Source: Lyophyllum atratum
Lineage: Eukaryota > Basidiomycota > Agaricomycetes > Agaricales > Lyophyllaceae
Assembly (NCBI GenBank): GCA_014905825.1
Contig: JACGCN010000104.1
Span: forward strand, 1-56,907
Direction of reading: 5' to 3'
DNA length: 56,907 bases
Positions 35,845 to 49,100 of this stretch are shown in pieces (the stretch's first letter is position 1; every line of letters starts with the position of its first letter). The notes under the pieces are model-generated. The model ran no database searches, had not been told where the DNA came from, and worked only from the letters and a program-made list of their open reading frames with translations. Position numbers and translations under genes: made by a program.

Positions 35845-38800
35845 ATGGATACTCATGCCTTCGCATCATTGGCACATGTCCGAGTATTGCTCATCCCAGT
35901 GGGCACAATATCTCGGTCGTCATTCGAGAAATATGCTGCAGATATACGCAGTTTTGACTCTGTGAGACTAGGCGACATTCCTGCGGACCATAAGGATGAA
36001 AGGGGTGAGCAAGACCTTAGTATCCCAACCCAGCCGACACTCACCTCCTGCAGCTCGGTTTATGCCCAGTCCCCTGTCGACTGGATATTTACACCTCAGC
36101 TTTCCTACTCACCCTCCGCCCCGCTCTCACCTTCCTTTATCGCTCATTCGTCCCTCTCACTTTCCCTTGGCTGTCATAGGTGTTGCAGTCTGCTCAAAAA
36201 CCGATTCTTTGTCCTCGGTCTATGCTCAGTTTAATTCTTCCCTAATCGACATATTTCCTTCCGATGGAATATACCCTCTGGCCAAGAACTGCTTTATATT
36301 CGAAGAAAGCGACGATACCAATCTAAACCTCGGGGATAATCTCCCTGGCTTGGTGGTTCTCCCAAGTATGATGGGCAACAAGAAGCTGTACATTGGAACT
36401 CTGTTGGCAGACCTCTGTTCTCAGATTCTCGGTGAATTTGGAGTCGTGGTATGCATAATTTGTTTTCGAACCTAGACCTAGATTCATGTGCGTGAGACAG
36501 GTTCAAGCCCTGGAAAGCCCTCTGGGTAACGAATATCTGAATTCAACGCTTTTACCTATAATCCCACCACTATCGGAATTACCAGAACCTCTAAATGGAT
36601 CGAAAAGAGATTCACTTCCACCGCTACCTTCCCATAACAGCCAACCTGACATGGGCAAGGCCAACTTCACCTTGTCTGCAGCCCCAATGAAGCGCACTTC
36701 CTCGGGACCTGGCTTTCGTCAATCCACTGTGAACTCTCAACCTGCAAGGAAAAGGCTGAGCAGTATTGGAGCCGCCTCGTCCCATGCTCGGCTCTTCAAA
36801 GTGCTCGGGGATCTGTTCCTGCTCGCTGGGAGACCCGAGGACGCGATTGTGTGGTATATCCTATCTTTACAAAGCATGACAATTTTTCATTTATTGACTT
36901 TTTGGCAGGTATCTGGAAGCACTTCAGCTCTTTAAATCCTCACAAGATCATGCATGGCATGCTGCTACTCTTGAGGGGTTGGCAACGGTTTCCGTAATAG
37001 AAGCGTGGTCGGCTGGTAATGGTCTAGTGCGTCAACTCGCACAGTTTGAGTAGGAACATGAGCTTATTCTAATCAACAGCAAAATTCGACAACCGGATCA
37101 AGGGAGCCGTGGACAGAAGTCTCTGACAGACTCACCCAAGCGACTGCCCTTTATTACAAGTCACCCACAAGTGAAGGCGAGCCGAACCACTCACTCCTCT
37201 CATACTTGTATACCTGTTGCGTTCTTCGACATGCATCCTTGCTCTTTGCTACCTGGTCTGCCAAAGGATGGGGTCCCCTTGCTTTTACGACGATGCTACA
37301 GCCAGGACCGAAACCTTATCTTCCACCAACACTCTCTCGGGACGAAACCAGCTGGGCCAACCTCGAGCGTCTCAGCTCCATCTCTGGGATCTCAAGATCA
37401 TCCATCGCCAGTATTCTCAGTCAGAGTCACGGGCCATGGCTACTACACCTTGGTGCCAGGGAACGCATTGCCATACTAGAGGCCATTTCTAGTCTGTATG
37501 CCTGCCTTGGATACCGAAGAAAAGAAGCCTATATCTTGCGGGAAGTCCTTGGATGTATCTTGGACCTGATGGTTTGTGGTCGTGAGGAAGATGGTCTCTC
37601 AAGGATGTCAAGTGTTCCAGGAACTTCGGGCCTTGGAATTCAAGGTCTAAACTCCTCCGGAGGTGGTTGGAGTGGTGTCGGTGTCAGAATGAGTGAAAGC
37701 TCGGATGGCAACGAGAGTATTCTAGCACTTCTGAAATATGTTTGCAAGGTTCTCGGGATCAACCTTGACGCCGTGAAACTGGTGGAAGCTGACTTTGATA
37801 ATGATCAAAGCTCCCTTGACACTCGTGAAACACCAACACTCAGTTATGAGGGCTATGACAACGAGGCTGCGATTGGGAGCGAGGAACCATATGGATGGCC
37901 TGAACTTCAGGTCGGTGTAGTCCGGGAAGCTGTGGCCGTTGCAGAAGCTTTACCGGGTAAGCACTTTATTACGTTGCTGGACTTAAGTGATAACCATGGC
38001 CGCCAGATTTTCCCGCTGTCGCCCAATTTGCACTGTCAGCACTCAAAACTCTGCAAACCGTGTTGTCTCCAGGCGACCAATACCACCTGTATTCAACGTC
38101 TTCTCGCGCTTTGATAACGGCTCGAAGACGCGGAGACGCAAAATCGGTAGAATATTGGTCGGGAAGACCCGTCGTTAGTATCACGATTGCCCCGTAAGCA
38201 ACCCGTCTGTTGTACCTGTCCGCCAATGTCTTATAGGCTGCATAGTATGCCACTCGTTCGACTGCCCGTTGAGAAGCCCATATCAGCGCTTCGGTCAACA
38301 TCCTCGGGAGTTGCTCCTATCTTGACTGGGGGTACGGATCCATTTCTTTATAATCCTCGAAAGGCTGCAGTTGGACAGGTTAGTAATCTAAAAATGATCT
38401 CTCGAAAAGGTTATATCTTTCCTCACAGGGGAGGACTTTGGTCGTACAATCGGAAATCCTTGAATTCGTTGTTATCTTGCAAAACCCATATATTTTTGAT
38501 CTTGAACTGCAATCTTTGTCCCTGAGGTGAGCCTTTGTTGCACAGCGCTCTCTGCATGCTACCAGTTGATCTATTCTTAGTACAGCAGGCGTTTCGTTCG
38601 AATCACGTCCCCTTCGTGTTCTCATACCTGCAAACTCATTCCATGAAGTAGTTCTTTCTGGGAGGGCCTTGGAGACCGGAACATTGACTATCCGGGGCTG
38701 TCGTGTACAAGCCCCCGGTGGAGCTTTTCGGGAGTTCATTATGCCACTTTCTACCGATGAGGAGGAGCAGCGTCTCTCTCGAACGAGAAGTTCCCTCGCG

Positions 38801-40612
38801 TGTGAGGCCGGTCGGTTCAAATATTCTGGCATCGAATCTTTTCCTTGGGAAAGGGCCAACAGAAGAGCAAGTCGACCGCCGTCTACTACCGCAAAGACGT
38901 CATTCCGGTTTCTGGAGTGCAAAGTTGTTCCAGAACAGCCCCTGCTGCGAATACGGAGGACTTCCCTTACTCATGGCGCCCTCATGCTGTACAACGGAGA
39001 GATGTGCGGCGTTCCACCAGTTCTGAGACTCGTCACTAATTTACTCAAGGTCCACCATACGGATAACGCTCGAGAATGTATCTCCGTTACCCATTGACTT
39101 TCTGCGACTCGTTTTTGATGACTCTACTATTGCACCTGCGCAACAAGCCCTGGCGGAGGGCGAATTGTCAGTATTCGACACCTACGAGACCGAATACAGC
39201 CTGATTCAGAGGCCCGTATTCTCCTGGAACAAAGAAGAGGCCAAGATCATACAACCCGGCCAGAAACTGTCTCTCACTGTTACATGCATTGGAAAGGTTG
39301 GATGGTGAGCTGAATTAACGCTATCAAACGGTGTCGAGGGCTGATGATCACCTGACCAGTACCAATGGAACGCTTCATTTTTCTTATTCTTATGTTCATC
39401 GTGAACGACCTATACTCGATGACACCACGGAAGTCTTTCATACTCGCCAAATCTCCTACCCAGTGATGGTTACTGTCTATCATATGCTTGAGTGTCATGG
39501 CCTGGACATCCTACCTTTTCCCCGCTACACCGCAAACGCTCATGACGCAGCTGACAACGAAGTAAGCGCTCGTAGAAAGACTTTGTATGTGGATGATGAG
39601 GGCAGCTGGTGCCTCTTTTCGATCGAAGTGCGGAACACATATGGTTTACCTTTTGATGTTATATTTGAAAGGCTTCAAGAGGGTCTGTGTTCACTCGTTG
39701 ACTCCTTCCGGTTTTGCTGAGTGTGTTCTACATCAGGCGCTCCGCCAACATCCGTCTCGGCGACTGTCCCCCCAGGATCCATGTCACGGTGAGCTTGCTG
39801 GTCAGCCTCAGTGATTCTCTATGATTAAACATCAGGGCAACCAGGCTTGTAATTCCAATAAGAAAATTCATACTCTCCGAGGAGCAACTGTCGCAGCCCA
39901 TACCCACATTATCGGATCGTCAATTCGTTGTTCAGAAGTCTAAACTCTCGGTTCATGAAGCAAGGACACAACGCGAATTCTTCTGGTATCGGGAGCACTT
40001 GTTCAAATGTGTTCGGGGACGTTGGCGAGAAGTCCGCTTTTCGCACTCAATCGCATACATTTACTGATTACCCGAACGACAGACAGGAGGAGTTCGCTCC
40101 GGTGACCTTTCGTTGAGGCAACAACGCATGACACTCCCGATGCTAGAAACATTACGGTTAGAGAATGCGCAAGTGCAAATGTCGCTGGTAGCATACGATG
40201 ACTCACTTCCCACCCATCATCCCCTTGCCGAGCGGAATGGCAAGTTTTACCCACCCGCAGACCAATTCGTATATCTCCGCACGAAGATAACCAATACATC
40301 TCGTAGGTGTTCCATGCCCTTTTCATTTTTTTATCGCTAAGTATTGTACGGTTAGCATCTTCGCAGGTGTTCACAATGGATCTGGATATGGAGCCATCGG
40401 AGCACATTATATACGAAGGTACTCTTACTGAATTGGCCGTGGGCCGACTGGGAAGTGGTGAATCAAGGGAGGTGGATACGGCGATATGTTTTCTTGGATA
40501 CGGGCATTTCGAAATCTCTGCTGAAGTGCGGAGCTTCGACTCCCCCCGGTCAGACACACGAGTAGGAATTGGCCAACTCATCGCCGTAGTGGAGGGGAAG
40601 ACTGCGAAGTGA
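35845..40612 (+). CDS. TRS120: TRAPPII subunit Trs120 (TRAPPC9)
   Basis: Trs120 is a large subunit specific to the TRAPPII complex, the nucleotide exchange factor for the Ypt31/Rab11 GTPases at the late Golgi. About a dozen exons rejoin in frame from 35845 to 40612. The N-terminal block reads HAFASLAHVRVLLIPVGTI. The Trs120 N-terminal homology continues with KTLLADLCSQILGEFGVVV-like sequence, and ARLFKVLGDLFLLAGRPEDAI marks a TPR-like part. The middle region includes YTCCVLRHASLLFATWSAKGWGP and SLYACLGYRRKEAYILREVL. The Ig-like C-terminal region has VEKPISALRSTSSGVAPILT, LRQQRMTLPMLETLR and FTMDLDMEPSEHIIYEGTLT, and ends in FEISAEVRSF. Length is typical of the family. It converges on VPS55, 173 bp between stops. 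Confidence 0.93.
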
Positions 40613-40785
40613 ATGGAAGCGCTTGAAACTCAGCTTTCGACTACTTGGCACGCTATTTGCGCTGAAGATTACTTCCCGTGGAGCAAATGTTCTACCATCC
40701 TGATGTTGACAAGGAGGCATGGTGGGAGTCAGAGTTCAAGCCGTAGAACTCGTTACATTGACAGTATAATCCACAAGGTATCATA

Positions 40786-41330
40786 TCACTCATACTCTGA
40801 GTCCTCCTGGCTAAATGCCGCAGAGTATGCCAGTATTGTACCATAGACCAATCTGCATACCATTGTTAGAGGCTGTGGTAATAATGACCTGTAAAGACGT
40901 GACGCACCCTCCTCCAATAATGGACATGACACAGGCTTTAGGGTCGATGACCTCTGAGTGGGCGAGTATGATTGGCAAAGCGAATCCAGACACGACGATT
41001 ATCGATGTGAAGAATCGGCCTAGGTCTACAGGGCCTGAACTTTCGCCGTACTCGTCAGAGCCACAATGGGCAAAGACCGCGTTAGGCAGGGGGGCAATGA
41101 CGAATGTAAGGGCTTCGGTAAGAATAGGTATGAGTGTAGACCTAAATCTTCAGCGATAGAGCGTACCGACGAGAAGGGGTAGCCAGTTATGCCATAGAGC
41201 ACAAGAGAGAATGATCATGAGGAATCCGACGGCGAGCACAAACGAGAGCAAAATAACGGCTGTAGGATAATGGTCAGTTAGGTTTACAAGTTTAGTTCTT
41301 GCTCTACACACTTCTGAGACCTGCGGCCAT
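40786..41330 (-). CDS. VPS55: Vacuolar protein sorting protein Vps55
   Basis: Vps55 (LEPROT/OB-RGRP family) is a four-helix membrane protein acting with Vps68 in late endosome to vacuole transport. Four exons (41330-41312, 41259-41167, 41112-40908, 40852-40786) give 127 residues. The chain starts MAAGLRTVILLSFVLAVGFL. It continues LSCALWHNWLPLLV, TFVIAPLPNAVFAHCG, DLGRFFTSIIVVSGFALPIIL and VMSIIGGGLVYGTILAYS. It ends in an acidic SQEDSEYE tail that may be a sorting signal. All four predicted helices are present. The first intron falls after six codons. Splice boundaries were chosen to match the family's conserved junctions. Confidence 0.92.
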
Positions 41331-41526
41331 GGTGAGGCGGACGATTTGTACACTTGCACAGTATGTAGTTGACAACTAGCACGTCGACCGCGAACATCTC
41401 AGCTGTGCCTTACATAATGCTATACACTTGCCTCAAGGAGTCATTATTACTGTTAGTACATAGGGCATTGCGAGTACGGAGAACATCCAGATAACGAAGA
41501 ATAAATTAAGGACAACGGAGGCGCGT

Positions 41527-44500
41527 CTATGAGCGTGCTCGTCGGGAGCCACGAGTGGTGTAAACATTCCGAGCGTCCGTCAAAGTTCCAACTGATGAAC
41601 CTGATTTATGTGTAGGACCAGGTTTCGATGGGAGTCTAGTCTGCAAGGGTATGGTTGGTGCCATCACCGTGGTCGGTATATTCTCTGGCTCTACCAGAGA
41701 CTGTGGCAGCTCGAGGGTATCGGTCTCGTCGTCGAGACCATCGTCTTCAGGCAGAGGGAGGTGTTCTGCCAAGAACGTTTCACTGCCCACGTTCGAGATG
41801 CCTTGTCCTCTCCACGCTCTCAAGATCGTATCGCGCGGTTTTGTCAAGTCCCATTGATCAACATGATCCCAGGCGCGTTTGTGTGGCGTCGTTCCTGTTG
41901 ACATGTCTTCTCGTGCGCCCCCCTCGTAAAGTGCTTCTGATGCTGCGTCAAGAGATGCGAGGCTCCTTGACGCCGCACTGCGATATGAATCTGTCATGGC
42001 TCCAAGCCCCAAAGCCTATAAAGGCGTCAATCATGATAATACATCATGAACAATTGAAAACGAACCTCAGATATAACCTGTGAAGTTATGGATTCGATTC
42101 TGCCTGATGTTGATGCGATGGCATTTTGGATATGACGATACTCTGCCTGGACGCCGCTGCCCATCGAAGTTGTAGCATCGATTCTGGCTCGTTTCGCTCG
42201 CGAATGTTGTTCGAAAGCTGGAACAAGGTGATCAGTCAGGTGATATTGACACGAATACTTAACTTACCATTGGAACTTGATAGAGACAGGGACTGTGTTT
42301 GTCTTTGCACCTGCTTCGAGTACGTCTCCACAGAACCGGATACGGTGCTATGCATCACTTCCACTCCCTTGCCGAATTCAGATTTTGATGTGCTGAGCAT
42401 CTGGACGTTCGTTTAAGTGATAGAAATTTGGAATACTGTCATAGAAACTGACCTTGAGAGCGCCATCCCTCGTTCGCTTTCCTTCCCCTCTTCTCCTTTG
42501 CAAAAGATGAGCAACCTCTACACCATCACTCTCCATCTGATCCGTCATCTCGACGTGTTTTTCCATGAACACCTTCAGTTTCTCCTTGCCCTGGCGACTC
42601 CCCTCTTGGACAACACCAACGGCGTCCCTCAAGCTGCGATCCCTCTCAGCCGTAAAGTCGCCGAGGAGCCCAGAGACTCGCTGTATCAGCTCATCTTTGG
42701 CCTTGTTCCCTTTCAACCTCTCCGCCTCCAGCATCTTCACGAGGGCCTCGTTTTGCTGCGTCAACCGACTCATCTCTCCGCTCGATGCTTCAGCCGCCAG
42801 TGTATTCGCTTGTCGGACATTTTCGAGTTCAGTGTCCAAAAAATCGCTGGTCTCTTGCACAACAGTGTTGATCAAGGATACCATTGTCGTCAGAGCCACC
42901 TCGATCGATCCAAAGGCTTCGGCGCCGACAGACTCTAAGTTTCTGCATGTCTCCACGCATGTTTTCGACAAGGATTCACTCCAAGCGGTGAAGCCAGTTT
43001 TGAAGGTTGTGTGAGTCTCCTTTATCACATTATGAGCGGTGCGCAATGCTTCAGCTTCTGAGGCATCATTGGTGGATATGACGGCGAGCGTGTCCTGGAG
43101 AGATTGCAGTTGCTTGTCGATTCTAGAGGAGCATGAGGCAAGGGCTTCGAGTTCTTTTGTCTTGAACTGCTTGGTTTCTGTATGGACCCTGAGAATGGTT
43201 TGGGAAGACGACTTGGCAAACTCTTCGAGCTTCTGCGAAAGTGTACCACTTGCTTCGGAAATGATCGTTCCCTGCGTCAGGACAGTCTCTGAATTTGAGT
43301 TGGAAATGTCGGTCTTGCGCTCTTAAGAAAGCAACCAAATCTTAGTAACGTCGAACGTGAATCTGAACGAGGCGCACCTAGCTTGCCAAACAAGCCCCCA
43401 ATGTCCTTTACACTTTGTTTAGCAACCTTCTTGAGCCCGCTCGCCACTTGATCGAGAACAGCCTCCGTGTCTTGATGGGCCTTCCTCACTACAATCTCTT
43501 CTTCCAGTGCGCCTTTAACCACAAGAAGTTCCTCAGTCTTCTGCTCCAGGGTGTCCTCGGTATCTCGCAATTTGCTCCTGGTATCCTTCAGTTCTTTTTC
43601 TCTGATTTTCAACAGCCCAATGCTCTGTTCGAACTCCTCTCGTACGCCTCGCATCTGCCCCTCCACGATCTCGACTTGCTTGTTGGCTTCCTGCAGCTCC
43701 GTTGACCTGAGCTCCTGCTCCGCCGTCATTTGATTCCATGTTTCTTCTGAGAAGAAAATCCCATTCTTTTCCCGCGCCGCAACCAAATCCGCCTTTAGCC
43801 GCTCGATTTCAGTGACGTAGTCCTTGATGAGCGAGTTGCGCGTTGTGCGCTGGTTGAGTTCGGGTTTGTTCCTGATTGACTTGGCACGAATGGCATAGTC
43901 GAGCGTAGACAGTGTCTCCTCCATGTTCGAACGTGCAGGAGATATCGTTGCAATGATACAGGTCTTCGTGCGGCCGCCCAGGGAGTCTTGCAAAAGACGC
44001 GTGAGCTTTGATTCACTGTATATGGATTAGTACCCCGTTTATTCGAGTAGAAATGAGTAATATGTACCGATAAGGAATATGTGACGCCTTGTCGACAAGT
44101 GCATTGATAACTCTCCCAAGAGTAAGGAGGCTCTGGTTGATCATGCCCGCTTCTCTGGCTCTTTTGTTCTCCGCTCCAGAACGACCGATGTTTTCTGACC
44201 CAGCCAGATCAACAAGATTGAGCTTTCCGATTTTCAGAAGGTCCTCTCCGACGATCGAAGGCTCCTTGACATGTACAGTTACGGAAAAGACAGAGTGCGA
44301 ACGACTGGAGTGGTCGTTGAACTTGGTAGCCGCAATTTGTCTGCGATGGCTTCCCTTCGTTAAAACAGCCAACGCGGCCTGAGAATCCTTCACCGCAATC
44401 TCCTCTAGACCTTGAATTGTGACACCCCGTTTGTTGACATCATCGAAGATCTTGAGACCGTTGTCGGCGACTTTATTTGCGTCCTTGCTCGCCATTCCCA

Positions 44501-45292
44501 TTGGCTGGGTTGACCCGTTCGGTGCAGAGAGATCAGATGCAAGGAGGTCGCGTAGCTCTTCATTGTAAAGCTCAATGTAAGAGACCTTGACACTGTAGTC
44601 CGACTTCGAGGTTTCGAGATGATGAAAAAGGCGGAAGAGCACACGAGGTATCATCCCAGCGTTCGCGGAAGGGTTGCCCATTGGAGTAGGGTTCAAGTCA
44701 CCTTGCATGGTGTATCTGAGGATGAAGGTATCAGTATGCAAGGACTGCAATGGAGATGATTGTATACGCACGTCTTGCCTGTACCTGTTTGACCATATGC
44801 AAAAAGGGTACAGTTGTATCCCATGAGAACCTCCTCAAGCATAGGACTGACTACCTCATGATAGATCATTGCCTGGTCTGCTTCGGGACCAAATACGAGG
44901 TCAAAGGGGTATGTTCGGACCGGTGGCATGGTGACAAGGCCTAGACTGGATACAGGAGCAGATGCCTCAATAGAGACGTCCTTGCTTTTCGCGCCTGACG
45001 AGGTGACTATAGTTGGGGAGTTGTCTTGAACTTCGCGCTCTGAACGCCTCCTGCATCGAATGACAACTTGTATATTCGTCTCCGCGTCCTCTTGTGAGGA
45101 CATAGATCGTTGGTGCGTTGAAGAAGAAGGCGTAGCAATGGTGGCGTCCTTGTGATGAGAATCGTCGTGCAGACGCGTCGTGGAAGCGGGCCTGGCCATG
45201 ACTGAACGAGATCGGGGGGGAGGAGGAGGAGGCATTGGGTTCAGATTGTTGTTGACCCGTGCACGCGACGATGCTGGGCGGCGAGTAGCCAT
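41527..45292 (-). CDS. Kinesin-5 (BimC/Cut7/Eg5) mitotic motor
   Basis: Kinesin-5 is the plus-end-directed homotetrameric motor that slides antiparallel spindle microtubules apart. The gene starts at 45292 with a Pro/Ser-rich N-terminus. The motor domain (about residues 60-440) contains NIQVVIRCR, the P-loop [17 protein letters not shown] (switch I), [12 protein letters not shown] (switch II), [13 protein letters not shown], and then [19 protein letters not shown] and [21 protein letters not shown] long coiled coil follows ([36 protein letters not shown]). The tail carries [10 protein letters not shown], a BimC-box-like Thr-Pro site for Cdk1, and [15 protein letters not shown]. The chain ends at 41527. 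The split introns rejoin in frame. It is divergent from ELF1 across 136 bp. Confidence 0.95.
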
Positions 45293-45428
45293 TGTTATTC
45301 GAGCAGACCAGGAGTAACGTTGAGCACAAGGTGTGGGCGTGTTCAACCACTGCAAATAGGCGTCAACGAGATACCGCGTTTGGTCACGTGTCGGCGTGAT
45401 AATTTGTGCCTCCCGCCATTTGACCACC
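45293..45428. promoter_or_regulatory. 136-bp divergent promoter kinesin-5 / ELF1
   Basis: Two divergent start codons are 136 bp apart. The stretch has no ORF of its own. A shared promoter for a mitotic motor and a general transcription factor would be unexpected to regulate tightly, so regulation may be asymmetric. Confidence 0.45.
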
Positions 45429-45882
45429 ATGGGCAAACGTAAAAAGTCCTCCAGGAAACCAGCACCGTCTAGGCAAAAGGTTCCACTTGGTCCGTCAATA
45501 TCATGCTCTATACTTCCTTTCACTTGAACCTCACAACCTACCTGTACGTAGATACCGCCTTTACCTGTTTATTTTGCCATCACGACAAGTCTGTTACCGT
45601 CAGACTTGACAGAAAAGAAGGAGTTGCGCATCTTGTATGCAGAGTCTGTGATCAACGATATCAGAGCAAAGTGAATCGTGAGTGCTCATAACTTGTCTGT
45701 GGCGGCTTGTGGCTCACACAGTTCACGCGACAGACCTCACAGAAGCGATCGACATCTACTCGGAATGGATTGACGCCGCAGACGCAGCACAAAGGGAGGA
45801 GCAAGCCCCTCGCCGCCCAGTCGCCTCCACCAGCAGACCAGCTCCCGCCCCAGCCTCCGTGGATGACAGCGACGAGGATTAG
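45429..45882 (+). CDS. ELF1: Transcription elongation factor Elf1
   Basis: Elf1/ELOF1 is a small zinc-ribbon protein that rides on RNA polymerase II and helps it through nucleosomes and in transcription-coupled repair. Three exons (45429-45489, 45552-45677, 45734-45882) give 111 residues. It starts MGKRKKSSRKPAP, a basic patch. The zinc ribbon has CLFCHHDK and CRVCDQRY. YSEWIDAADAAQ follows, matching the family DVYSDWIDA block. The acidic tail (SVDDSDED) is typical of fungi. I placed the third acceptor at 45733 so that HLTEAIDIYSEW follows; an alternative acceptor at 45721 would add four residues. Confidence 0.94.
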
Positions 45883-46171
45883 AGGGATCGTTCCAGCTTC
45901 TTGATTCTGTCTGTACTAGAGATTGTATTTCGGACTTGATAGCGCACAGCCCAGTGTATTACGATAATAACAACGTATAATGGATTTGAAGGAGATCAGG
46001 GAGCTGACCTTGGCGCACTTGTCAGAAATGCCGTTGTCGCGGCAACAACCACAAACATCTCCACCCTTTGACCCTCAAGTCCAGGTTTGACGGACACCAT
46101 ACCCCCCACCATATTTCCGCGCCCATTGCACATCCTCTCAGCCGGAGTGTTTTCTATACCAGAACGCCATC

Positions 46172-49100
46172 ATGGCAAGTTCCACTAACATCAAAGTCGT
46201 TTGTCGGTATGCGCGTAGCAACACCCCTTGCCCCAGATACACGCTGATCCTCTGCGTCTTAGATTCCGGCCAACGAACGCGATCGAAGCCCGTGAAGGCG
46301 GCGAGATATGCGTCGGCTTTGATGACAACCTACAGTCTGTGCAGATGCGGGCTACCGCCGTCGGCTCAGGACCAGAGAAGGATGGATTCACGTTTGATAG
46401 GGTCTTTCCGATGGGCACCAAGCAGCACGAAGTGTTCGACTATGGTGTTAAAGAGTGAGTCCTCGTCGACATTTGTAATGGCAATTAGCCTGATCCATAC
46501 CTTCGCACCAGTATTGTGAAAGGTAATGTGGCTTTTCATGAGAACAAGCTGCACGAGGGTCACAAGGCTTCTGCCTCGTGCATTGTGCGGTAATCATCGC
46601 GTTCTTACGTCCACCATGTGCCCTAGATGTCCTCGACGGCTACAACGGCACGGTATTTGCTTACGGGCAAACTGGAAGTGGAAAGACGTTTACCATGATG
46701 GCGAGTTCATCTCGAAATCAGTCATGGTTACGTAGTGCTGAAGAATCGACAGGGAGCTGATATCGATTCGGACGAGCTGAAAGGCATTATTCCCCGTATA
46801 ACAGAACAGATCTTCCAATCTATTGTAGAGAGCGATGCGCATTTGGAATACCTCGTCAAAGTATCCTACATGGAAATCTATCTGGAACGAATTCGAGATT
46901 TGCTGGCACGTAGGTCCTTTCTATCTATAGGCATGAGGATTCTACGATACTGACACGCTGTCGATTTATCAGCTCAGAACGATAATCTCCAAGTCCACGA
47001 AGAGAAGTCTAAGGGTGTGTACGTGAAGAACCTATCAGACTATTATGTGAGCAGCGCTCGGGAAGTCTATGAGATTATGCGTACAGGTGGTGCAGCCCGT
47101 GTTATCTCGTCAACCAGTACGCATTCGTCAATGATGCTTAAAGCCCTGCTAATCATTCTCCTTTCAAAAGACATGAATGCAGAATCTTCTCGGTCGCACT
47201 CAATCTTTCTCATCACCATTCAACAACGAAATACCGAAACAGGGGCTTTAAAGACCGGCAATCTTTACCTAGTCGATCTTGCTGGTTCAGAGAAGGTCGG
47301 GAAGACGGGCGCTTCTGGGCAGACACTTGAAGAAGCGAAGAAAATCAACAAATCGCTCTCTGCACTCGGAATGGTCATCAACGCCCTAACAGACAGCAAG
47401 GTAGAGTCTCTAAACGTTTCACTCGCCACTACCGGAAAATTCTGTTCTGATGTCAATGCCAGGCGAAACACATTCCGTATCGTGATTCCAAGCTTACCCG
47501 TATTCTGCAAGAATCATTAGGAGGTAACTCCCGAACGACGCTCATTATCAACTGTTCTCCCTCCTCCTACAATGAGGCCGAGACCCTCTCTACTCTGCGG
47601 TTCGGTATCCGGGCGAAGTCCATCAAGAACACTGCGCGTGTTAACGCGGAACTCTCCCCGTTGGAACTCAAAGGGCTCCTGGCCAAGGCAAACCTCGCAA
47701 ACACTGGGTATCAGAAGTATATTGCTGCTCTAGAGGCTGAGCTGGCTATCTGGCGCGCCGGCGGCCACGTCGAGCAGTCAGAATGGACGACATCAGCCAA
47801 AGCTGCTTCCGCTCCTTCGGCAGCTCCGCCCAAGAAACCCCCTACATCACCATCACCGTCGACACCTCTTCCTAGCTCACGTAGCATGACACCAGTGAAC
47901 CCCACGATTGAGAGCCTCAGGGGAGACTTGGACAGCCGCCCGCAGACGCCTACTGTGATCGGCCTCGAGAAAGATGAGAGGGAGGACTTCTTGAAACGAG
48001 AGAACGAGCTCAGCGACTCGCTTGCAGAGAAAGAGTTCGCACTTGTAACCGCTGATAAGCTTGTTAAGGAGCTGAGGGAAGAATTGACCTTCTTGAAGGA
48101 GCAAGAGGCTTCAGTCAATAAGGTTCGCATCTCTGGCATTGCTTCCTGTGACGCGTTGCTAGGGGCTGACCATTCCTTGCGAATTGCAGGAGAATAAGGC
48201 GATGTCGAGCCAGTTGAATGAGCTGAGACTGCAAGTCGAGAGGCTTGATTACGACAACAAAGAGGGCAGCATAACCGTTGACATCCTCAAGGAACAGAAC
48301 CAAGACGCGAAGAGCGAATTAGAGGAGCTCAAGAAGCAGATTGCTGAGCTCAAGACCGCTCAGAAAGACGCGACGGCAGAGGATAAGGAGAAACGCAAGC
48401 AAGAAAAGATGGCGATGATGATGGCGAAGTTTGATACCGTTCGTAGCCCCACTCTAATTGTAACCTTTTCAACTTCTGAATGTTCCTTTGTTACAGCAAG
48501 GTGCTTTCTCCGAGAAGGACGAACAATTACGACAAATCCTTGCCAAATTAGATGGTATAGATGCGGCAGGAGCCCTTTCGCCAGAGGATTTGACTGCGAT
48601 TAGACGTCAATTGTCCGAGGGGCAGAGCATGGTGAGGGAGACTGTTGATAGGCTGAGGCAAAGTCAAGAAGAGAACGAAATGGTAACCAGAAGACGTGAC
48701 GAATTGGAAGCGAGGGTCGCCGCGCTGGAGACCGAGTACGAAGAACTCCTGGGTAAGCCTGCATTCTTGGAATCGTTTGTACGGATCACTCATGCCTCGC
48801 GGTTTTCTCCTTCCTTTTCACAATGCAGAGAAGACAATCAATGACGAGGAGACCAGCGACGTTGACCTGGCTGAGTCGATGGCGGACCTCAAGGTTTGAC
48901 ATTACTTCCTACAGCGGGGATTACTTGCTTTCGTCGGAACGCACTAACTGATGTTTCTTGCAAGGCTAAACTCGAAGCTCAATACGCCGCAAAGCGTGAC
49001 GCACATCTCAGCGAAGCTGTAGACCTCAAGCAACAGCTTGAATTGAAAGCCAACGAAGTTCGCAGTTTAAACGCCTCGATCGATAGCCTCAAGAGTGTGA

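Noticed and set aside
40613..40846. Plus-strand frame just after the TRS120 stop
   Set aside because: It overlaps the VPS55 3' end in antisense and resembles no protein; TRS120 ends at the conserved C-terminus.
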